64,000 nt of DNA from positions 332,620,742 through 332,684,741 of the forward strand of contig NC_134357.1 in assembly GCF_048569485.1 (NCBI RefSeq), in the 5' to 3' direction. Within the stretch, counting starts at the first letter, position 1; each line of letters starts with the position of its first letter. Of this stretch, positions 44,041-63,779 are shown one piece after another. The DNA comes from Anomaloglossus baeobatrachus (Eukaryota; Chordata; Amphibia; Anura; Aromobatidae). Made by a program: the position numbers and the translations under genes. The notes beneath the pieces are model-generated. The model was not told where the DNA came from and made no database searches. It was given only the letters and a program-made list of their open reading frames with translations.

Positions 44041-44459
44041 CACAGTGCCCTTTTGTAAAATATCCTACACACACACACACACTGAATAAAAGTACTCACC
44101 CCACTACCTCTCAGAAAGCTGTGTCCCTTTCACGATTGTTCTCCCCTTTTCCAGTACAGTTCATCTTCCACTCCTCCATGGAGCGCTCACCACTGCCCAA
44201 CGTGTATCTGTGGCGCCCGCAGCAGTGTGATGAGTTCAGCACCTTGCTGACGTCATCACGCTGATGCACGTCGGAGCCTAGACCCGAGCGCCGCGCTACA
44301 CTGTTCAAATGTATTTACGGCTGAGACACGCAAATACATTTGATCAGGAAGGAGAGAGCTGCGGTCACCATCACTCTCCTCAGCAGTGTGTATGCCGGGC
44401 GCAGAATCGCACAGCAAGGCCGACACAGCACAGCGCATACTGCGGAGGAGAGCGGCGGT

Positions 44460-44566
44460 GACTGAAGATTGAGCGGCCACTACAGACACCAGCCCACTAC
44501 AGGTACAGGCTCCGGCCCTTCTGGTATTTGCCAGAATAGCCCTATGGCCAGTCCGGCCCTGATGTA
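44460..44566. mobile_element. Right tip of a CAGGGCCGGACTGG-type element
   Basis: It ends GGCCAGTCCGGCCCTG, the inverse of the tip at 26155. It may be the true partner of that tip, with about 18 kb of later insertions and arrays between, or the end of a separate copy. Flanking 8-bp duplications do not match clearly. Confidence 0.45.
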
Positions 44567-44997
44567 TAGGATGACAGCACATCACAGAGCAGTCCGCTTC
44601 ACAAGACATTCTTGTCCAGATCCTCTTTCATTCTTTAATGTGTTTTCTTCACAAAGATGCCATGAACCGTGGCATAACTACAAGATGTGGAATATTCTTA
44701 GATATTATTCACAAAGCATCTCCGAGTATCCTACATTTACTTTTTCTGTATCTTCTAACCAGTTCAACACCGAATCTGGTTAGCAGCCGCAGATTTAGCA
44801 TTCAGTGCACGTGACGGAGATAACAGCTCCCAGACCTTAGTAACATCATTATAGAAATGGGGCAGTTACTGCAATTTCAGACAATTCTCACAGTTCAGTG
44901 TCATCTCTGCTTCCAATTCTGAAAACGCATTGTAGAACTGGGCATGTAAAAATTTTACAGACCGAAATTTATTCATCCAAATCAGATATTCATGAGG
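44567..44997. other. Nothing recognised
   Basis: Intergenic sequence with no clear repeat or coding signal. Confidence 0.5.
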
Positions 44998-45371
44998 ACA
45001 TAGAAGTTTTAAGCAGTTGTGTAAAATAACTGCAAAGTAATGCTTTCAAAGAAGGGAATTTTGTTTACTTACCGTAAATTCCTTTTCTTCTAGCTCCAAT
45101 TGGGAGACCCAGACAATTGGGTGTATAGCTACTGCCTCCGGAGGCCACACAAAGTACTACACTTAAAAGTGTAAGGCCCCTCCCCTTCTGGCTATACACC
45201 CCCCCGTGGGATCACGGGCTCCTCAGTTTTAGTGCAAAAGCAAGAAGGAGGAAAGCCAATAACTGTTTTAAATACAAATTCAACCCGAGAAACAACCTCG
45301 GAGAACTGAACTGTTCAACATGAACAACATGTGCACCCGAAAAAAACAAACTTCCTAAGAAAACAGGGCGG

Positions 45372-45480
45372 GTGCTGGGTCTCCCAATTGGAGCTAGAAG
45401 AAAAGGAATTTACGGTAAGTAAACAAAATTCCCTTCTTCTTTGTCGCTCCTAATTGGGAGACCCAGACAATTGGGACGTC
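45372..45480. repeat. DIRS copy 2, internal complementary region
   Basis: It holds the complement of the left tip (GGAATTTACGGTAAGTAAAC) next to the complement of the right tip (TTCTTTGTCGCTCC), as in copy 1. Confidence 0.85.
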
Positions 45481-45542
45481 CAAAAGCAGTCCCTTCTTGG
45501 GTAAAAGAATACCTCGTGATAGGGCCGTCAAACAGCCCTTTC

Positions 45543-46600
45543 CTACAGGTGAGCCACCGCCGCCTGAAGGACTTGTCTACCTAGGCCGGCATCCGCCGAA
45601 GCGTAGGTATGCACCTGATAATGCTTGGTAAAAGTGTGCAGACTCGACCAGGTAGCCGCCTGGCACACCTGCTGAGCCGTAGCCTGGTGCCGTAATGCCC
45701 AGGACGCACCCACGGCTCTGGTAGAATGGGCCTTCAGTCCTGATGGAATCGGAAGCCCAGCAGAACGGTAGGTGTGAAGAATTGGTTCCTTGATCCAACG
45801 CGCAAGGGTGGATTTGGAAGCTTGCGACCCTTTACGCTGACCAGCGACAAGGACAAAGAGTGCATCCGAGCGGCGCAGAGGCGCCGTGCGGGAAATGTAG
45901 ATCCTGAGTGCTCTCACCAGATCCAATAAATGCAAACCTTTTTCAAATTGGTGAACTGGATGCGGACACAAAGACGGTAAAGTGATATCTTGATTGAGAT
46001 GAAAGGAAGATACCACCTTGGGAAGAAATTCTGGAATTGGACGCAGAACTACCTTGTCCTGGTGAAACACCAGGAATGGAGATCTGCATGATAACGCCGC
46101 CAGCTCGGACACTCTCCGAAGAGACGTGACCGCCACTAGAAAGGCCACTTTCTGTGAAAGACGAGAAAGGGAAACCTCCTTCATAGGCTCGAAAGGCGGC
46201 TTTTGGAGAGCAGTTAGAACCTTGTTCAGGTCCCAGGGCTCCAACGGCCGCTTGTAAGGGGGGACGATATGACAAACCCCTTGCAGGAACGTGCGTACCT
46301 GAGGAAGTCGCGCCAGGCGTTTCTGAAAAATACGGATAGCGCGGAGACTTGACCCTTAAGGGAGCCAAGCGACAAACCTTTTTCCAACCCAGACTGCAGG
46401 AAGGAAAGAAAAGTAGGCAATGCAAAAGGCCAGGGAGAAACTCCCTGAGCAGAGCACCAAGATAGGAATATCCTCCACGTCCTGTGGTAGATCTTGGCGG
46501 AGGATGGCTTCCTAGCCTGTCTCATGGTGGCAACCACTTCATGAGATAAACCTGAGGCCGCTAGGATCCAGGACTCAATGGCCACACAGTCAGGTTCAGG
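45543..46600 (-). pseudogene. DIRS copy 2 tyrosine recombinase region
   Basis: It carries KIYHRTWRIFLSWCSAQGVS at the core-binding part and HSTRAVGASWALRHQA at the catalytic part, closely matching copy 1. Part of a fossil element. Confidence 0.8.
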
Positions 46601-48720
46601 GCCGCAGAATTCAGATGGAAAAACGGCCCTTGAGACAGCAAGTCTGGACGGTCTGGTAGTGCCCACGGATGGCCTACCGTGAGGTGCCACAGATCCGGGT
46701 ACCACGACCTCCTTGGCCAGTCTGGAGCGACGAGAATGGCGCGGCGGCAGTCGGACCTGATTTTGCGGAGCACTCTGGGCAACAATGCCAGAGGTGGGAA
46801 CACATACGGTAGCCGGAACTGCGACCAATCTTGAACTAAGGCGTCTGCCGCCAGAGCTCGGTGATCGTGAGACCGTGCCATGAAAACCGGGACCTTGTTG
46901 TTGTGCCGTGACGCCATCAGGTCGACGTCCGGCATCCCCCAGCGGCGACAAATCTCCTGAAACACGTCCGGGTGAAGAGACCATTCCCCTGCGTCCATGC
47001 CCTGGCGACTGAGAAAGTCTGCTTCCCAGTTTTCTACGCCTGGGATGTGAACTGCGGATATGGTGGATGCCGTGTCTTCCACCCACGTCAGAATCCGCCG
47101 GACTTCCTGGAAGGCTTGCCGACTGCGTGTTCCCCCTTGGTGGTTGATGTATGCCACCGCTGTGGAGTTGTCCGACTGAATTCGGATCTGCTTGCCTTCC
47201 AGCCACTGTTGGAAGGCTTGTAGGGCAAGATAGACGGCTCTGATCTCCAGAACATTGATCTGAAGGGTGGACTTTTTCCGAGTCCACGTACCTTGAGCCC
47301 TGTGGTGGAGAAACACTGCTCCCCACCCTGATAGACTCGCATCTGTCGTGACCACCGCCCAGGATGGGGGTAGGAACGACTTTCCTTTTGACAATGAGGT
47401 GGGAAGAAGCCACCACCGGAGAGATTCCTTGGCTGCCTGAGAGAGGGAGACCTCCCTGTCGAGGGACGTCGACTTCCCGTCCCATTGGCGGAGAATGTCC
47501 CATTGTAGTGGACGCAGATGAAACTGCGCAAAAGGAACTGCTTCCATTGCTGCTACCATCTTCCCTAGGAAGTGCATGAGGCGCCTCAAGGGGTGCGACT
47601 GGCCCTGAAGGAGAGATTGCACCCCTATCTGTAGCGAGCACTGTTTGTCCAGTGGAAGTTTCACTATCGCTGAGAGAGTATGAAACTCCATGCCAAGATA
47701 TGTTAGTGATTGGGTCGGGGTTAGATTTGACTTTGAAAAGTTGATAATCCACCCGAAACTCTGGAGAGTCTTCAGTGCCACGTTCAGGCTGTGTTGGCAT
47801 GCCTCTTGAGAGGGTGCCTTGATAAGTAGATTGTCCAAATACGGGATCACGGAGTGACCTTGCGAGTGCAGGACTGCTACTACTGCTGCCATGACCTTGG
47901 TGAAGACCCGAGGGGCTGTCGCCAGCCCGAAAGGTAGAGCTACGAACTGCAGGTGTTCGCTTCCTATAACGAAGCGTAGAAAACGCTGATGCTCTGGCGC
48001 AATTGGCACATGGAGATAAGCATCCTTGATGTCTATTGATGCTAGGAAATCTCCTTGAGACATTGAGGCGATAACGGAGCGGAGAGATTCCATCCGGAAC
48101 CTCCTGGTTTTTACGTGTTTGTTGAGCAGCTTTAGATCCAGGACGGGACGGAACGACCCGTCTTTCTTTGGCACCACAAACAAATTGGAGTAAAAACCGT
48201 GACCTTGTTCCTGAAGAGGAACAGAAGTCACCACTCCTTCCGCCTTTAGAGCGGACACCGCTTGTAGCAGAGCATCGGCTCGGTCGGGCGGTGGGGAAGT
48301 TCTGAAGAAGCGAGTTGGAGGACGAGAGCTGAACTCTATCCTGTACCCGTGAGACAGAATGTCTCTCACCCAACGGTCTTTGACCTGTGACAGCCAAATG
48401 TCGCCAAAGCGGGAGAGCCTGCCACCGACCAAGGATGCGGAGAGAGGAGGCTGAGAGTCATGAGGAAGCCGTCTTGGTAACGGTTCTTCCGGCTGGCTTT
48501 TTTGGGCGTGATTGAGTCCGCCAAGAATCTGAGCCCCTCTGATCCTTTTGAGTCCTTTTGGACGAGTAGAATTGGGACCTGCCTGAGCCTCGAAAGGACC
48601 GAAAACCAGACTGTCCCCTCCTCTGTTGGGGTTTGTTTTGTCTGGGCTGAGGTAAGGATGAATCCTTACCCTTGGAGTGTTTAATGATTTCATCCAAACG
48701 CTCACCAAACAATCGGTCAC
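46561..48720 (-). CDS. DIRS copy 2 reverse transcriptase / RNase H
   Basis: About 719 codons with the same blocks as copy 1 (FVVPKKDGSFRPVLDLKLLN, IDIKDAYLHVPI, IRIQSDNSTAVAYINHQGG). It overlaps gag and the recombinase frame in the same way. Confidence 0.85.
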   Translation of the reverse strand: MTDCLVSVWMKSLNTPRVRIHPYLSPDKTNPNRGGDSLVFGPFEAQAGPNSTRPKGLKRIRGAQILGGLNHAQKSQPEEPLPRRLPHDSQPPLSASLVGGRLSRFGDIWLSQVKDRWVRDILSHGYRIEFSSRPPTRFFRTSPPPDRADALLQAVSALKAEGVVTSVPLQEQGHGFYSNLFVVPKKDGSFRPVLDLKLLNKHVKTRRFRMESLRSVIASMSQGDFLASIDIKDAYLHVPIAPEHQRFLRFVIGSEHLQFVALPFGLATAPRVFTKVMAAVVAVLHSQGHSVIPYLDNLLIKAPSQEACQHSLNVALKTLQSFGWIINFSKSNLTPTQSLTYLGMEFHTLSAIVKLPLDKQCSLQIGVQSLLQGQSHPLRRLMHFLGKMVAAMEAVPFAQFHLRPLQWDILRQWDGKSTSLDREVSLSQAAKESLRWWLLPTSLSKGKSFLPPSWAVVTTDASLSGWGAVFLHHRAQGTWTRKKSTLQINVLEIRAVYLALQAFQQWLEGKQIRIQSDNSTAVAYINHQGGTRSRQAFQEVRRILTWVEDTASTISAVHIPGVENWEADFLSRQGMDAGEWSLHPDVFQEICRRWGMPDVDLMASRHNNKVPVFMARSHDHRALAADALVQDWSQFRLPYVFPPLALLPRVLRKIRSDCRRAILVAPDWPRRSWYPDLWHLTVGHPWALPDRPDLLSQGPFFHLNSAALNLTVWPLSPGS

Positions 48721-49948
48721 GAGAAAAAGGCAAACTGGTTAAGCACTTCTTGGAAGAAGAATCTGCCTTCCATTCTCTCAACCACAGGGCTCTGCGTAAA
48801 ACCACAGAGTTGGCTGACGCCACCGCCGTACGGCTCGTAGAGTCTAGGACAGCATTAATCGCGTAAGACGCGAATGCAGACATTTGAGAGGTCAAGGGTG
48901 CCACCTGCGGAGCAGATGTACGTGTGACCGTGTCGACCTGTGTAAGGCCAGCTGAAATAGCTTGGAGTGCCCATACGGCTGCGAATGCTGGCGCCAACGA
49001 CGCTCCAATCGCTTCATAGATGGATTTTAACCAGAGCTCCATCTGTCTGTCAGTGGCATCTTTAAGTGCCGCCCCATCTTCCACTGCAACTAGAGATCTG
49101 GCTGCAAGCCTGGAGATTGGAGGGTCCACCTTGGGACACTGTGTCCAGCCCTTGACCACGTCAGGGGGAAAAGGATAGCGTGTATCTTTAAGCCGTTTGG
49201 AAAAACGCTTATCTGGATAAGCGTGGTGTTTCTGGATTGCGTCTCTAAAGTCAGAGTGGTCCAGAAAAGTGCTTAATTTACGCTTGGGATACCTGAAATG
49301 GAATTTCTCCTGCTGTGAAGCTGCCTCCTCCGCAAGAGGAGCTGGTGGAGAAATATCTAACATCTTATTGATGGACGCTATAAGATCATTCACTATGGCG
49401 TCACCATCCGGGGTATCTAGATTGAGAGCGGCCCCAGCATCAGACTCCTGATCAGTTACATCCGCCTCATCACACAGAGAGTCGTCCCGCTGGGACCCTG
49501 ACCAGTGTGATGAAGTTGAGGGTCGCTCATAGCGAGCCCGCTTAGGTTGTCTGGGACTGTCGTCCGAGTCAGAGCCGTCACCCTGGGGTGCATGTGACAC
49601 CCCCGGAGCTAGGAAGTGGTCCAGCTGAGGGGGACAAGGTGGCAATGAATCAACAGTGCCCATGGTCTGAGTTACTGGTCTAGACTGCAATGTTTCAAGA
49701 ATTTTAGACATAGTCATAGACAATCTGTCAGCAAAAGCTGCAAACTCCGTCCCTGTCACCTGGACAGCATTCACAGGTGGTTCTCCCTGGGTCACCTCTA
49801 GCAGCGGCCCCGGCTGAGCAATTGCCACAGGGGCCGAGCACTGCACACAATGGGGGTCAGTGGAACCTGCCGGTAGAGTAGCCCCACATGCGGTACAAGC
49901 AGCATATAAAGTCCGTGCCTTGGCACTTTTGCTTTTTGCGGACGACAT
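48458..49948 (-). CDS. DIRS copy 2 gag-like protein
   Basis: About 496 codons from MSSAKSKSAKARTLYAACTA, with the same Cys cluster (CTAC...CVQC) and the conserved block KRLKDTRYPFPPDVVKGWTQ as copy 1. Confidence 0.85.
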   Translation of the reverse strand: MSSAKSKSAKARTLYAACTACGATLPAGSTDPHCVQCSAPVAIAQPGPLLEVTQGEPPVNAVQVTGTEFAAFADRLSMTMSKILETLQSRPVTQTMGTVDSLPPCPPQLDHFLAPGVSHAPQGDGSDSDDSPRQPKRARYERPSTSSHWSGSQRDDSLCDEADVTDQESDAGAALNLDTPDGDAIVNDLIASINKMLDISPPAPLAEEAASQQEKFHFRYPKRKLSTFLDHSDFRDAIQKHHAYPDKRFSKRLKDTRYPFPPDVVKGWTQCPKVDPPISRLAARSLVAVEDGAALKDATDRQMELWLKSIYEAIGASLAPAFAAVWALQAISAGLTQVDTVTRTSAPQVAPLTSQMSAFASYAINAVLDSTSRTAVASANSVVLRRALWLREWKADSSSKKCLTSLPFSRDRLFGERLDEIIKHSKGKDSSLPQPRQNKPQQRRGQSGFRSFRGSGRSQFYSSKRTQKDQRGSDSWRTQSRPKKPAGRTVTKTASS

Positions 49949-51364
49949 GCTGTTGTCTCCTTGAGAAATCTAAGGAGGGTATATAGCAGAAAATCACCAG
50001 CGACTGTACAGTGCAAAGTATTGCCAGCACAAAATACAAAGTACACTATGGCACAAGTGGGGGAGAGCCCTTGAGGGCTGCTTACCGCCCGCTGAAGAGG
50101 GGCGGACCGTGGGCGTCACAAACAAAAGTGCGGGAAACTGCGTCCCACTGTGCCTAGTGTGAGGGCTGGAGTATGTAAAACAGACTCCAGCTCTTAACGC
50201 TGCTGGTCTGTACAGCGTCCCGCCCTCCTCCTGACTGGCAGGTCTGGGGGCGGGAACGATACGAACCAGGCCGCAAAAGCCGGGGACTGTAGTAATCTAG
50301 CGCGGCCGTCATATATGCACGGCCAGCGCGGAAGTCCCCGGCGCACCACAAATCCCAGCCGCGACGCAGTAAAAACTGACCCCCGCGGCCGGATCGGCCG
50401 ATCGTACTAAGTCACCTCACTCAGCAGAGCTGTAGTGAGTAACGGCACAAGCGCAGCAGCGCTGTTTACCCCGGCGCACTAACACACCCAGCAATGCTGC
50501 AGTGTGCGTGCGATAAGCACGGGGACACGGAGTACCTTGATGGAGCAGGGTCCTGTCCCTGAGGAAACTCCGCTCCGTATCCAGCAGATCCTCCAGGGGC
50601 TGTGGATGGAGCACGGCCTCAGTGCCCGGAGACCGGTAAAGTCCCACTTCACCCAGAGCCCTAATGGGGATGGGGAAGGAATCAGCATGTGGGCTCCAGC
50701 CTCCGTACCCGCAATGGGTACCTCAACCTTAACAAACACCGCCGACAGAAAGTGGGGTGAGAAGGGAGCATGCTGGGGGCCCTCGTATGGGCCCTCTTTT
50801 CTTCCATCCGACATAGTCAGCAGCTGCTGCTGACTAAACAGTGGAGCTATGCGTGGATGTCTGGCCTCCTTCGCACAAAGCATAAAACTGAGGAGCCCGT
50901 GATCCCACGGGGGGGTGTATAGCCAGAAGGGGAGGGGCCTTACACTTTTAAGTGTAGTACTTTGTGTGGCCTCCGGAGGCAGTAGCTATACACCCAATTG
51001 TCTGGGTCTCCCAATTAGGAGCGACAAAGAAATAGAAGTGTTAATAATTTTCTATCAATTAATAAAATGCAAAGTGAATGAACAAAAGAGAAATGGTAAA
51101 TCACATTAATATTTAGTGTGACTGTCATTTGTATTCAAACCAGCATCAATTCTTCTAGATACATTTGCAGACAGGTTTTGAAGGAACTCAGCAGGGAGGT
51201 TGTTGCAAACATCAGATCGTATGTGGATTTGGGATTGTGCAAACCCTCTAGTCTCTATGTAATCCCACACAGACTTAACCCCACCCCTTTAAATGTGAGG
51301 GCTATATCACTTCAGGACTCCTTGTTCTTCTTTCATGTCACAAGTCATACACGACGGTAAGACT

Positions 51365-51710
51365 AAGGCTATGTGCGCACACAGCGTTTTTTTTGACGCT
51401 GCGTTTTTGGCCGCAAAAACACACAAAGACGCCAAAAAACACAACTGTGCCAAAAACGAACTGGTAAAAAACGCACCGCATTTCAGTGCGTTTTTGGCTG
51501 TGTTTTTCCAATGCATTGCTTGGGTTAAAAATGTAGTAAAACGCTGGAAAGAATTTACATGTCCATTTTTTTTTTTTTTAGCTCAAAAACGCAGCTAAAA
51601 AAAAAAAAAAATAAGTTGTGTGCTAACAGCAAAAATGAAAAAACTCAGACTTTGCTGCCCAAAAATGCACTTGAAAAACACGCAAAAACGCTCAGTGCGC
51701 ACATAGCCTT
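51365..51710. mobile_element. Palindromic MITE with AAGGCTATGTGCGCAC tips
   Basis: The 16-bp tips are perfect inverted repeats. The interior is a mirror of GCGTTTTT and AAAAACGC words with an A/T run in the middle. PIF/Harbinger-like, though the target duplication is not clear. Confidence 0.75.
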
Positions 51711-52648
51711 ACCGTAGTTTTTGGACTTTTTTTTCCCCAAAATTTTTGGGGAAAGTGGGGGGGGGGGGGGGGTGAGTCTTATAATCTGATGGCTGCAGTG
51801 GTGGTGGAGCAGGTCATCAGAGACAGGAACAGGATGTAGTAGCACCTACCATGACCATGTCATTAGCCTCATTTCATAAGCACTGCATCCCGACGCCCAT
51901 CATCTCTCACCCCTGAAGCTGGCGCCGAGAGGTGGGCGAGATGATGGGCAGGGATTGTGCGCATACTAAACAGCCGGCCCACGTGATCATCCCTGGCTCC
52001 TACAGCCTCGAGTGAACATGTGTAGCTATATTCACTGCCCCCGCGCATCATCAGCAAGGGGGGCAGTGAATAAGTATACACACCGGTCACCATTCCCTGC
52101 AGCATCGCAATGACCTCCTGTCTACCTGCCCACTGATGTGTGTGGAGAGCGATGCGCACAGCAATGACGTCATCACTGTGCGCACGGCTCCACACAGGTC
52201 AGCGGCACTGCTGCTGGCACAGACAGGAAGACGAGCGATGCTGCGTGGAGTGAGGAAAGGCGAGTATAAACGTTTATATTTTTATGTGTGCCACAGGATG
52301 CAGGCCGTATACCACGATGAGGGCATATTCCAGGATGGGAGCACATACCAGGATGGGGGTATTTATCAGGACCGGGGTATTTATCAGCATGGGGGCTATA
52401 CCAGGATGGGGGACATATATACAAGGATGGGGATAATATAGAAGGCAGGAGGATCATTACCAGGAAGGGGTACCTTAGTAGAGAATTTGGGGACATTACC
52501 CCCATAACAGTGTCAGCAGCAGATCCTCTCCCCATAACAGTGTGTCATGACAACATTTTTTGCTTAAAATTTTATTTTCCCATTTTCCTCCTCTAAAACC
52601 AGGGTGCGTCTTATGGTCCGGTGTGGCTTATAGTCCGAAAAATACGGT
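51711..52648. mobile_element. DNA element of the ACCGTATTTTTCGGAC-end family, copy 2
   Basis: ACCGTAGTTTTTGGAC on the left and GTCCGAAAAATACGGT on the right are inverted tips. Near each end GTCTTATAATCTG and GCGTCTTATGGTCC recur. It abuts the MITE on its left with no spacer. No transposase is found. Confidence 0.75.
52305..52445. repeat. Short minisatellite inside the ACCGTATTTTTC element
   Basis: Variants of CAGGATGGGGGTATTTATCA, about 20-22 bp, in roughly six copies. Confidence 0.7.
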
Positions 52649-52652
52649 AACA

Positions 52653-52915
52653 CAGCAAGAAGACAAAAGGTTGTTATACTACACCAGAGAGGTCTCTTCC
52701 AGGAAAAGATTTCAAACCATCAAGATGAAGTGTTCAAGCATTAAGAAGTGGGCAAGGGCTGCAGAGCAGTACAATAATGAGTATCTGCAGGCAACAGTGA
52801 AGCCTGGTGGAGGCTCCTTTCAAGTTTAGGGCAAGTTTCATTTCAAAAGTTGAGCATTTAGTCAGGATTAATGCTGTCCTTAATGAGCTAAATGGATGCC
52901 TCCTTGATTATATTG
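52653..52915 (+). mobile_element. Tc1 transposase fragment in plus orientation
   Basis: The plus strand reads EQYNNEYLQATVKPGGGSFQV, the Tc1 catalytic-core block that normally reads ERYNNECLQATVKHGGGSLQV. This is opposite to the flanking Tc1 pieces at 51031-51364 and 53156-53565. Confidence 0.75.
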
Positions 52916-52983
52916 CAAATACGTACCTGCACTTCTCAGCATAGAGTACATACTAATCTTGACCAAATCCATTAGCTGAAACT

Positions 52984-53155
52984 ATTATTATTTATTATTA
53001 TTATTATAGTGCCATTTATTCCATGGCACTTTACAAGTGAAAGAGGGTACACGTACAACAATCATTAACAGTACAAAACAGACTGGTATAGGAGGAGAGA
53101 GGACCCTGCCCGCGAGGTCTCCCAGTCTACAGGGCAGCCCCAAACTTGTAAGGAG
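52984..53155. repeat. Anuran retroposon-tail fragment
   Basis: A TTATTATTATTATTATAG tract, then TGCCATTTATTCCATGGCAC and CCCTGCCCGCGAGGTCTCCC. It resembles a dispersed frog retroposon family, inserted in the Tc1 relic. Confidence 0.55.
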
Positions 53156-53659
53156 CCTCCACCATGCTTCACAGTTGCCTGCAAACATTCATTATTGTAC
53201 CCCTCTCCAGCCATTCAACTGCCTATTGTTCACATTTTGTCTCATCAGTCTACAGCACCTGCTGTCATCTTTGTGCGCCCTAGTTCCTATGTTTTTGTGC
53301 AAACCAAATCCTATGATTTACGCAAGCTTACATTCACATAAGATCTGGGGTTAGTTCTTCAAAATGTTTGGAGCAAACTTTCTGCTGAGATCCTTCAGAA
53401 ACTGTGTGCAAGTGTACCTAGAAGAATTTATGCTTTTATGCCATTTTGAATACAAAGAACGGTCACAGCAAATATTGATTTGATTACCCTTTTCTTCATT
53501 CACTTTGCATTTTAACTAATAAAAACTATTAACACTTCTATTTTTCAAAATATCCCTATATAATGACTTGTGAATTTTCTTTGCAAGTCAATAAAGGTTT
53601 TTTTTTTTCATTTAGAAACTTCGTTTTGGATTATTAAGGAAATACACAAAAAAAAACCA

Positions 53660-62460
<8,801 letters not shown>

Positions 62461-62911
62461 TTATGTTGTATGAATGTGAATATGTTCTGCAGTTAGTGGC
62501 TGTTAAGCGCAGATCTGCAGAGATCAGAGTGACAGCAGCAGAATAAACAGATTCCAGTGAAATTAACCTATATATTGTATTCATGTCTCGTACCTACAAT
62601 TAAGGACTAAAAAGGACAAGTTGGAAAGTGCAGTAAATAATATTATCAGTCCACTGTTAACTACATAACACCTCTAGAAAGGGGTTCTGGTCTGAACGGT
62701 GTGCTCTTCCATGAAAATCAATTAAATTAATTGCAGTTTTCTACGATTATCACTTTACTATATAATGTACTGAAATATAATGTACTGAAAAGCAATTCTG
62801 TCTGGTGCTGAATAGTGAAAAGAATGCAATTCTTTGCTTTGATCTGAAGGGGTGAAATAAGATGTAAAAATTATATATGGAAATATCATACAAAATTTTC
62901 CTGTGTGTATA

Positions 62912-63030
<119 letters not shown>

Positions 63031-63263
63031 ACATACATGTACACACTGCATATACCAACAGTAGTGACATTCTTTCTCACGTGTTTCGCCATCCACCCCA
63101 TCTCACTAGTCGAGGCAACAATGCACTAAACAATACCAAATATCATATTTTCTTTTACTTTGGTAAAAAAAAAAGGAGAGAATATGTCTTTAGTTTATAG
63201 TAAATAAATATATATTCATATATTTTATATACATATAGACATGGTAAATAAATATGTATATAT

Positions 63264-63267
<4 letters not shown>

Positions 63268-63331
<64 letters not shown>
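63268..63331. repeat. (TA)n microsatellite
   Basis: An uninterrupted TA run of about 60 bases. The surrounding 63180-63330 is also AT-rich. Confidence 0.95.
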
Positions 63332-63337
<6 letters not shown>

Positions 63338-63406
63338 TTTTTTTTATTTTCATGACTCTGAAAATTGTAGATTCACATTGAAGGCATCAAAACTATGAAC
63401 TATGAA

Positions 63407-63779
63407 TTAAAGGGAAGGTATCGTCAAAAAAAAAAAAAATAACTGCAAAAATGTAAAGTAATAATGTTTAAATGTTTTCTTTAAATATTATTTTTTTTTA
63501 ATTGTGCAAAATATAAAAAAAAAAATTAAAAAAGTTTTATATTTTCCACTGTTAAACACTAGGGGGAGCAGCTTCTGAACTCCTACTGAATTTCCACTGT
63601 ATAAAAAGCTCAGATTACAGCCTGACGTAAAGTGGGCGGAGTCTGCTCTCCTGTGTGTGATGGCACGCCTCCCCCCTCCCAATCTGAGTGTTTACAACAG
63701 ATAACAGAGAATGACATGTAAGAACACAATGCACAGTCATTTTCCTGGTGACCAGAAATGTCTAAAGTGTCACCAAGGA
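63407..63779. mobile_element. T2-like element, one end visible
   Basis: It begins TTAAAGGGAAGGTATCGTC, a T2-type tip. The other end is not found before the tandem array. Confidence 0.45.

Larger units (their letters stand above)
45051..51029 (-). mobile_element. DIRS-type retroelement, copy 2, nearly whole
   Basis: Same architecture and order as copy 1: inverted terminal repeats (left 45051-45245, right about 50885-51029), an internal complementary region (about 45372-45480), gag (49948-48458), reverse transcriptase/RNase H (48720-46561) and tyrosine recombinase (ending at 45543). It is clearly the same family but differs at many positions, so the two copies are independent insertions and not a recent duplication. 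It is broken at about one place. Confidence 0.92.
44998..53565 (-). mobile_element. Tc1-like transposon relic broken up by later insertions
   Basis: AGAAGTTTTAAGCAGTTGTG at 45006 and TGCAAAGTAATGCTTTCAAA at 45031 match the end of a well-known Tc1 family. The sequence resumes after the DIRS element with AAATAGAAGTGTTAATAATT at 51031. Further pieces are 51031-51364, 52653-52980 and 53156-53565, the last ending in the inverse ATTAACACTTCTATTTTTCA. Transposase coding survives only as short fragments. Insertions are the DIRS element, a Harbinger-like MITE, the ACCGTATTTTTC element and a retroposon fragment. Confidence 0.75.
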
